Shown here: one piece after another, positions 24,306-28,520 of the stretch
Layout of the letters: the number at the start of each line of letters is the position of its first letter
How positions within the stretch are numbered: position 1 is the first letter of the stretch
Assembly: GCA_049116495.1 (NCBI GenBank)
Contig: JAGDYV010000069.1
Location: forward strand, 1 to 28,520
Length of the DNA stretch: 28,520 bases
Direction of reading: 5' to 3'
DNA from: CAJQQK01 sp049116495
GTDB lineage: Bacteria; Pseudomonadota; Alphaproteobacteria; Rhizobiales; Hyphomicrobiaceae
Notes under the pieces: model-generated
Database searches by the model: none
Told to the model about the DNA's origin: nothing
What the model saw: the letters and a program-made list of their open reading frames with translations, nothing else
Program-made: the position numbers and the translations under genes

Positions 24306-25904
24306 GTGCCGCGATCGCGTTACGATAAGCAGGCAGGCGCGCGGGCGCTTGATGTTCTTGCGGTCTCGATAAGTGGCGGAATGGATAAGACGGAAAGATA
24401 CCTCGCCGCACTTGATGCGCCAGAGCCCGACAGCCCATCTCTGGCGGGGAGCCATTGGCCCGCCGCCATTCCAGCGACTGCCGAAGAAAAGCCGGATTAC
24501 CCGCTCGACCTTCAGATCCTGTCAAACGAGTACATCGGACCCTATCTCACCAGCCTTGGCGACGACGGGCCCGGCCGGCCCAACGGCAACGCCCAAACGG
24601 CGTCGCAGCAGGTCGATTTTGCCGCGCTTGATCGCAATTGGACGGCGCAATCCTACCCTCTCATCCTGTGCGAGTTCCTTGCCTACAAGGCCGGCCTCGC
24701 GTACCGCGATGCGCGTCATATCCGTCACGACCTCCTCGGTCTTGACGCGAAAGGCCGGCCCTACAAGGACGGCGTCGAGCAGTTTGCGTTCTTTGACACC
24801 TCGCAGGCGGGCTCGACGGTGCGCTACGCCGATACCCAGGCCTACGTCTTCGTGCATGCCGGCACCGGCTATGTGATCTTTCGCGGCACCAACAGCTTTG
24901 CCGATTGGCGCACCAATCTGTGGCACGACCTGACGACCGAGAGGTACCCGCATCTCGAAACCGTGCCGCAAACGCTGACCGGGGCGCCGCATCCGGCGCG
25001 ACATACCGGTTTTGCGATCGCATGGGGCAGCGTCGCACCCGATATCGAGGCCTGGGTGCAGGATCAGTTGTATCACCGCCGCATCGACAAGATCGTGCTC
25101 TCGGGCCACTCACTCGGCGGCGCGCTCGCCATCCTCAGCGCCTATCATTTCGCGAGCCGGCAGATCTGCCGCGTCCATGCCGTGATCACCTTCGGGGCGC
25201 CAAAGGTTGGCGGCAGGGAGTTCAAGGAGCATTACGAACACCCACGGCTCGGGCTCAAGGACCGCACGCTGCGGATCGAGGCCGCCGACGACCTCGTGTC
25301 GATTGTTGCCCGGCGCCTCGACGATGTCCACGTCGGGCATGAATGGCGCTTCAAGAAGCGTCCGTTGCGGCCAACGTGGCAGATGCTGCTGTTCTCGCCA
25401 CTGATTGGCGTTCAGAACGCCTCGAAGGAGAAGATCGAAAAGCTCGATGAGCCGGACAAGTCGGGCGACGAGCAACAGGCGCACAACGGAACCGCCAAGA
25501 CAAATGCACCCAGCGCAGAACAGCGCACGTGGCAGCAGTATTTCATGGGGCTGCTGTTGATGGCGTTATGGTATCTGCTCAAGATGTTCGTGCGCGCGCT
25601 CGCCGCGCACAGCGTCGAAACCCGCTACGGGCTCTTCATATCGACGCTCTCATATCAACGGATACGCAAGTACCACAAGGATCAGGCACGCTTGATCTAT
25701 ATGCGCAAGCGCAGTTCGGAAAACGAACGCATTATCGATGACTGTGCGTTTACCGCTGCGAATGCCGATCTCGCGCGCCATCTGCGGGTCGTTCGCGGCC
25801 GCCACCCACGCACGTTCCGATATCTCGCAAACCGGCCGATCCGCGTCGCGTCGCCAAAAAAGCTGGCCGAATACGAAAAGAGCTACGTCAATTACATTGC
25901 GTAG
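24306..25904 (+). CDS. Class 3 lipase family alpha/beta hydrolase
   Basis: 532 residues. The lipase core spans about 150-350: GYVIFRGTNSFADWRTNL, the nucleophile elbow SGHSLGG with Ser269, TFGAPKVGG, an Asp in EAADDLV (about 328-329) and a His in VHVGHEW (342 or 345), completing a plausible triad. A long N-terminal region and a linker rich in Lys, Glu and Asn (about 375-405) flank it. One hydrophobic helix at about 412-435 (YFMGLLLMALWYLLKMF) suggests membrane attachment near the C-terminus; there is no signal peptide, so the catalytic part may face the cytoplasm. The GTG at 24306 has AGGA nine bases upstream; an ATG at 24381 is an alternative. It converges with the FAD oxidoreductase, eight bases apart. 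Confidence 0.85.
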   Translation: MPRSRYDKQAGARALDVLAVSISGGMDKTERYLAALDAPEPDSPSLAGSHWPAAIPATAEEKPDYPLDLQILSNEYIGPYLTSLGDDGPGRPNGNAQTASQQVDFAALDRNWTAQSYPLILCEFLAYKAGLAYRDARHIRHDLLGLDAKGRPYKDGVEQFAFFDTSQAGSTVRYADTQAYVFVHAGTGYVIFRGTNSFADWRTNLWHDLTTERYPHLETVPQTLTGAPHPARHTGFAIAWGSVAPDIEAWVQDQLYHRRIDKIVLSGHSLGGALAILSAYHFASRQICRVHAVITFGAPKVGGREFKEHYEHPRLGLKDRTLRIEAADDLVSIVARRLDDVHVGHEWRFKKRPLRPTWQMLLFSPLIGVQNASKEKIEKLDEPDKSGDEQQAHNGTAKTNAPSAEQRTWQQYFMGLLLMALWYLLKMFVRALAAHSVETRYGLFISTLSYQRIRKYHKDQARLIYMRKRSSENERIIDDCAFTAANADLARHLRVVRGRHPRTFRYLANRPIRVASPKKLAEYEKSYVNYIA

Positions 25905-25912
25905 AGCGCCAG

Positions 25913-26998
25913 CTATTGCTGCACGAAACGATCAACCCCGAACGGTGTGAGCAGTTCGTCGCGGCGGCCATCGACGATCTCGTCTGCAGTCAACCGCGCA
26001 ACGATTGGCGCCAACGTGACGCCTGAATGCATCGTTGCGATGTAGAGCCCGCCGATCTGCGAAGGGCGGCCAACGACCGGGAAACCGTCCGCCGGCGTCG
26101 GGCGGTAGCCGACCGAGAAATGGTCGAGTTCCGCCTGCTCGGCACCGGCCAATGACGTCCGGATCCGCGCGATCAGGTTGTCGGCAATCTCCTTTGGTTC
26201 AAGGTCCGCCGCTTCACCACCGAAACTGGCACCCGCCAGCAACGCACCATCGGCCTTCTGGCGAACATGCAGCCCCGGCAGCAGGATGTTGCGCTCGATC
26301 AGGCGCGGCAACGGCTTGGTCGTCGCAAGGACACCCCGCGGCGTTTCCATCGGCAGCGTGACGCCGAGCGGCTCGACGATACGCGGTGTCTCGCCGCCGG
26401 CGGCAACCACCACCTCATTGGCCTTGATCGGCGCGTCGTTCATAATCACGCCGTCGACGCGGCCTTCACCATCCACCGAGACCGCGTCGATCGGGATGCC
26501 GGTGAACACCATCGCGCCCGCCTTGCGCGCCTCGGTGGAAAGCGTGATCGCCGCCGCCGTCGCATCGACCGCGCCCTCGCAGTCACACAGTGCCAACGGT
26601 CCTTCGAGATCGCGCACCGCAGGCTCGTACCGGCGCGCCTGCTCCAGCGAAACGGACCGGACATCGTAGCCCCATGCCGTGTGATTGGCGATGAAGGCCT
26701 CAGTGTCGAAGCGCTCGTTGTCGGCGTAGAGCGTGCCTGAGCGAACGTAGGTCAAATCGTCAACTTCGGCGGCGATCCGGTCCCACTCGGCCATCGATGC
26801 AGCGCGCAGATCGAAGTACGGTTTCGGATTGTGGGCGGTGGCATTTGTCCAGGCCCACGACGCAGCCGTGGCCTGACCGCCGATTCCACCGGCCTCGATC
26901 AATGTCACTTCTGCGCCGCGCCGGGTCAGCTGCCACGCGATCGCGGCGCCGACGATTCCGCCTCCCACGATAACGATTTTCGGAGAACTGTGTGTCAT
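25913..26998 (-). CDS. FAD-dependent oxidoreductase, DAO (D-amino-acid oxidase-like) family
   Basis: 361 residues. The dinucleotide-binding strand KIVIVGGGIVGAAIAWQL at 7-24 ends in the acidic LIEAGG; the body carries the FAD-domain segment EVVVAAGG (about 192-205) and the C-terminal FAD-site stretch GYRPTPADGFPVVGRP followed by GLYIATMHSGVTLAP. This is the DAO fold of DadA, glycine oxidase and related amine or amino-acid dehydrogenases; the substrate is not determined. It lies 51 bases after the FMN glutamate-synthase-like gene in the same direction, so the two may be co-transcribed and act on related amino compounds. Confidence 0.9.
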   Translation of the reverse strand: MTHSSPKIVIVGGGIVGAAIAWQLTRRGAEVTLIEAGGIGGQATAASWAWTNATAHNPKPYFDLRAASMAEWDRIAAEVDDLTYVRSGTLYADNERFDTEAFIANHTAWGYDVRSVSLEQARRYEPAVRDLEGPLALCDCEGAVDATAAAITLSTEARKAGAMVFTGIPIDAVSVDGEGRVDGVIMNDAPIKANEVVVAAGGETPRIVEPLGVTLPMETPRGVLATTKPLPRLIERNILLPGLHVRQKADGALLAGASFGGEAADLEPKEIADNLIARIRTSLAGAEQAELDHFSVGYRPTPADGFPVVGRPSQIGGLYIATMHSGVTLAPIVARLTADEIVDGRRDELLTPFGVDRFVQQ

Positions 26999-27049
26999 GC
27001 GCGAACTATAACCGCCGCGTCATGAAGCAAAAGGGAGATGCGACGTTTA

Positions 27050-28520
27050 TCATCCCTGTGCCGCCGCAGGAGCGGCAACCGATGCCTGCCCCGCCACCTC
27101 CGGATAAAGCTCGTTGAACGCCTTCGTGGTCCCGCTCGATTGGACCAGATGCACGTGATAGCGCTTCAGTGCACGCGGATGCGGCACGCCGCAGGAATGC
27201 GCGATGACGCCGACGCCGTAGTGCATCTTGGCGACGAAATTTTTCACGCGGACCGCCTTGTCAGCCGGATCAAGCCCGCGCTGCAGGCTTTTTTGATGCG
27301 TCGTAATGCCTGTCGGGCAGGTGTTCTTGTTGCATTTCATCGCTTGAATGCAGCCCAGCGCGAACATGAAGCCGCGCGCCGACGTCACGAAATCCGCGCC
27401 CGCGCAATAGGCCCAGGCCACTTCCGCCGGCGTAATCAGCTTGCCCGCTGCAATCACCTTGACCCGATCGCGCAGGCCGTGTCGCGCCAGGATATCAACA
27501 ACCATCGGCAGCGACTGGCGGACCAGCAGTCCGACGTTGTCCATCAGCGGCATCGGGGCTGCACCGGTGCCGCCGTCGCCGCTGTCTATCGCGATGAAGT
27601 CAGGCGCGCTTTCGATGCCGCGCCGATTGATCTCCTCGCACAGCGCCTCAAGCCAGCCATAGGCCCCGATCACGGCCTTGAAACCGGTCGGCTTGCCGGT
27701 CACCTCACGCACGTGGCCGATGAAATCCAGCAGGGCCGCATTGTCCGTAACCTCCGGGTGGCGGTTCGGCGAGACGGAATCCTGACCGCGCGGGATGCCG
27801 CGGATCTTGGCGATTTCCTTGGTGACCTTGGCGCCCGGCAGGATGCCGCCCTTGCCCGGCTTGGCGCCCTGGCTCATCTTTATTTCGAACATCTTGACCT
27901 GTTCATGCGCTGCGACCTCCCGCAGCTTGTCGTCCGAGAGCAAGCCGCCTTCCGTGCGCACGCCGTATTTGGCTGTGCCGATCTGGAAAACGATGTCGGC
28001 GCCGCCTTCCAGGTGATACGGCGACAGACCGCCTTCGCCGGTGTTCAGCCAGCAACCCGCCATCTTGGCACCACGCGACAGCGCTTTTACCGCCGGTGTG
28101 GAGATCGCACCAAAGCTCATGCCTGAGATGTTGATCAGCGATTGTGCCGTATAGGGCGCGCGCGCATAGGGCCCTATCGTCACCGGTGGTGCTGTCGTTG
28201 TCTCCTCGTCGAGCTGCGGATAGGCGCAATTGACGAATATCGGGCTGCCGACCGGTGTCAGGTTGCGGGTCGAGCCGAATGCCACGGTGTTGTCGCCGCC
28301 TTCAGACGACCGATAAACCCATTCGCGTTCGGCTCGATTGAACGGCATTTCCTCACGATCCATCGCAAAGAAATACTGCCGGAAAAACTCGCCGAGCGTC
28401 GTGAACAGTTTGCGAAAGCGGCCGACGACCGGATAGTTGCGCCGTATCGCGTCGTGCTTCTGGTTGACGTCGATGAAAAACATCACAATGACGGCGAGCA
28501 CCGCAAGGCCGATCAAAAAG
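27050..28520 (-). CDS. FMN-binding glutamate synthase family protein (5' end outside window)
   Basis: About 490 residues are present and the gene runs off the right edge. The visible part begins inside a hydrophobic helix, followed by KHDAIRRNYPVVGRF, so the full protein has an N-terminal membrane anchor typical of the stand-alone GOGAT-like family. The FMN barrel of the glutamate synthase large subunit follows: ISGMSFGAIS, NTGEGGLSPYH, FEIKMSQGAKPGKGG, DSGDGGTGAAP, GADFVTSARGFMFALGC, and a Cys trio C-x5-C-x4-C (CIQAMKCNKNTCPTGI), which in true GOGAT binds a 3Fe-4S cluster. No glutaminase domain is present, so it probably transfers electrons or ammonia in another reaction than classical GOGAT. 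The true start cannot be seen. Confidence 0.9.
   Translation of the reverse strand, partial: FLIGLAVLAVIVMFFIDVNQKHDAIRRNYPVVGRFRKLFTTLGEFFRQYFFAMDREEMPFNRAEREWVYRSSEGGDNTVAFGSTRNLTPVGSPIFVNCAYPQLDEETTTAPPVTIGPYARAPYTAQSLINISGMSFGAISTPAVKALSRGAKMAGCWLNTGEGGLSPYHLEGGADIVFQIGTAKYGVRTEGGLLSDDKLREVAAHEQVKMFEIKMSQGAKPGKGGILPGAKVTKEIAKIRGIPRGQDSVSPNRHPEVTDNAALLDFIGHVREVTGKPTGFKAVIGAYGWLEALCEEINRRGIESAPDFIAIDSGDGGTGAAPMPLMDNVGLLVRQSLPMVVDILARHGLRDRVKVIAAGKLITPAEVAWAYCAGADFVTSARGFMFALGCIQAMKCNKNTCPTGITTHQKSLQRGLDPADKAVRVKNFVAKMHYGVGVIAHSCGVPHPRALKRYHVHLVQSSGTTKAFNELYPEVAGQASVAAPAAAQG

Overview
The window is dense, GC-rich chromosomal DNA of an alphaproteobacterium, most likely of the order Hyphomicrobiales. 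The inference rests on gene content: a pyrD preceded by and overlapping a DUF952 gene, a TSUP permease translationally coupled to a TIGR02186 protein, DUF2852 and DUF6460 proteins, an alphaproteobacterial-style OmpA lipid-free envelope protein, and a ligase-associated Lhr-like helicase with its PdeM phosphoesterase. No rRNA, tRNA, CRISPR array, prophage or intact insertion sequence was seen. Two genes run off the ends: an ABC-F ATPase on the left and an FMN-binding glutamate-synthase-like protein on the right.

Layout. 1-3872 (minus): partial ABC-F ATPase, then the DNA-damage-response pair pdeM and Lhr-like helicase, whose reading frames overlap by one base. 3953-9595 (plus): an Fsr-like MFS transporter, a 400-base AT-richer gap opening with a 9-bp direct repeat around a 16-bp palindrome, a single-chain DUF262/DUF1524 (GmrSD-like) protein, a metallophosphoesterase-fold protein with substituted metal ligands, and an OmpA-family envelope protein. 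9727-12780 (plus): DUF952-pyrD and a CapA-type protein with a very basic tail. 12794-16875 (minus): a C-terminal scrap of an M15-type peptidase, then (in transcription order) an EEP-fold hydrolase, a HAD phosphatase, two small membrane proteins and a MATE exporter. 17008-17346 (plus): a DksA/TraR zinc-finger protein facing a TerB-like gene (minus). 17925-18051: two large tandem hairpins. 18062-19887 (minus): TSUP permease and TIGR02186 partner. 20372-22917 (plus): Ppx/GppA phosphatase and a DnaJ/CbpA-like co-chaperone. 23036-24227 (minus): TetR regulator and DUF2852 protein with a clear operator-like dyad between them. 24306-25904 (plus): class-3 lipase. 25913-28520 (minus): FAD oxidoreductase behind a glutamate-synthase-like FMN protein.

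Most of the window is ordinary housekeeping and envelope or transport biology. The parts that stand out are the isolated GmrSD-like gene with its unusual upstream repeat, the degenerate phosphoesterase beside it, the M15 peptidase remnant out of frame at the end of the MATE gene, the structured hairpin pair at 17925-18051, and the TetR/DUF2852 operator. I did not find a convincing wholly new multi-gene system. Everything here is read by eye; no database search or folding program was run.
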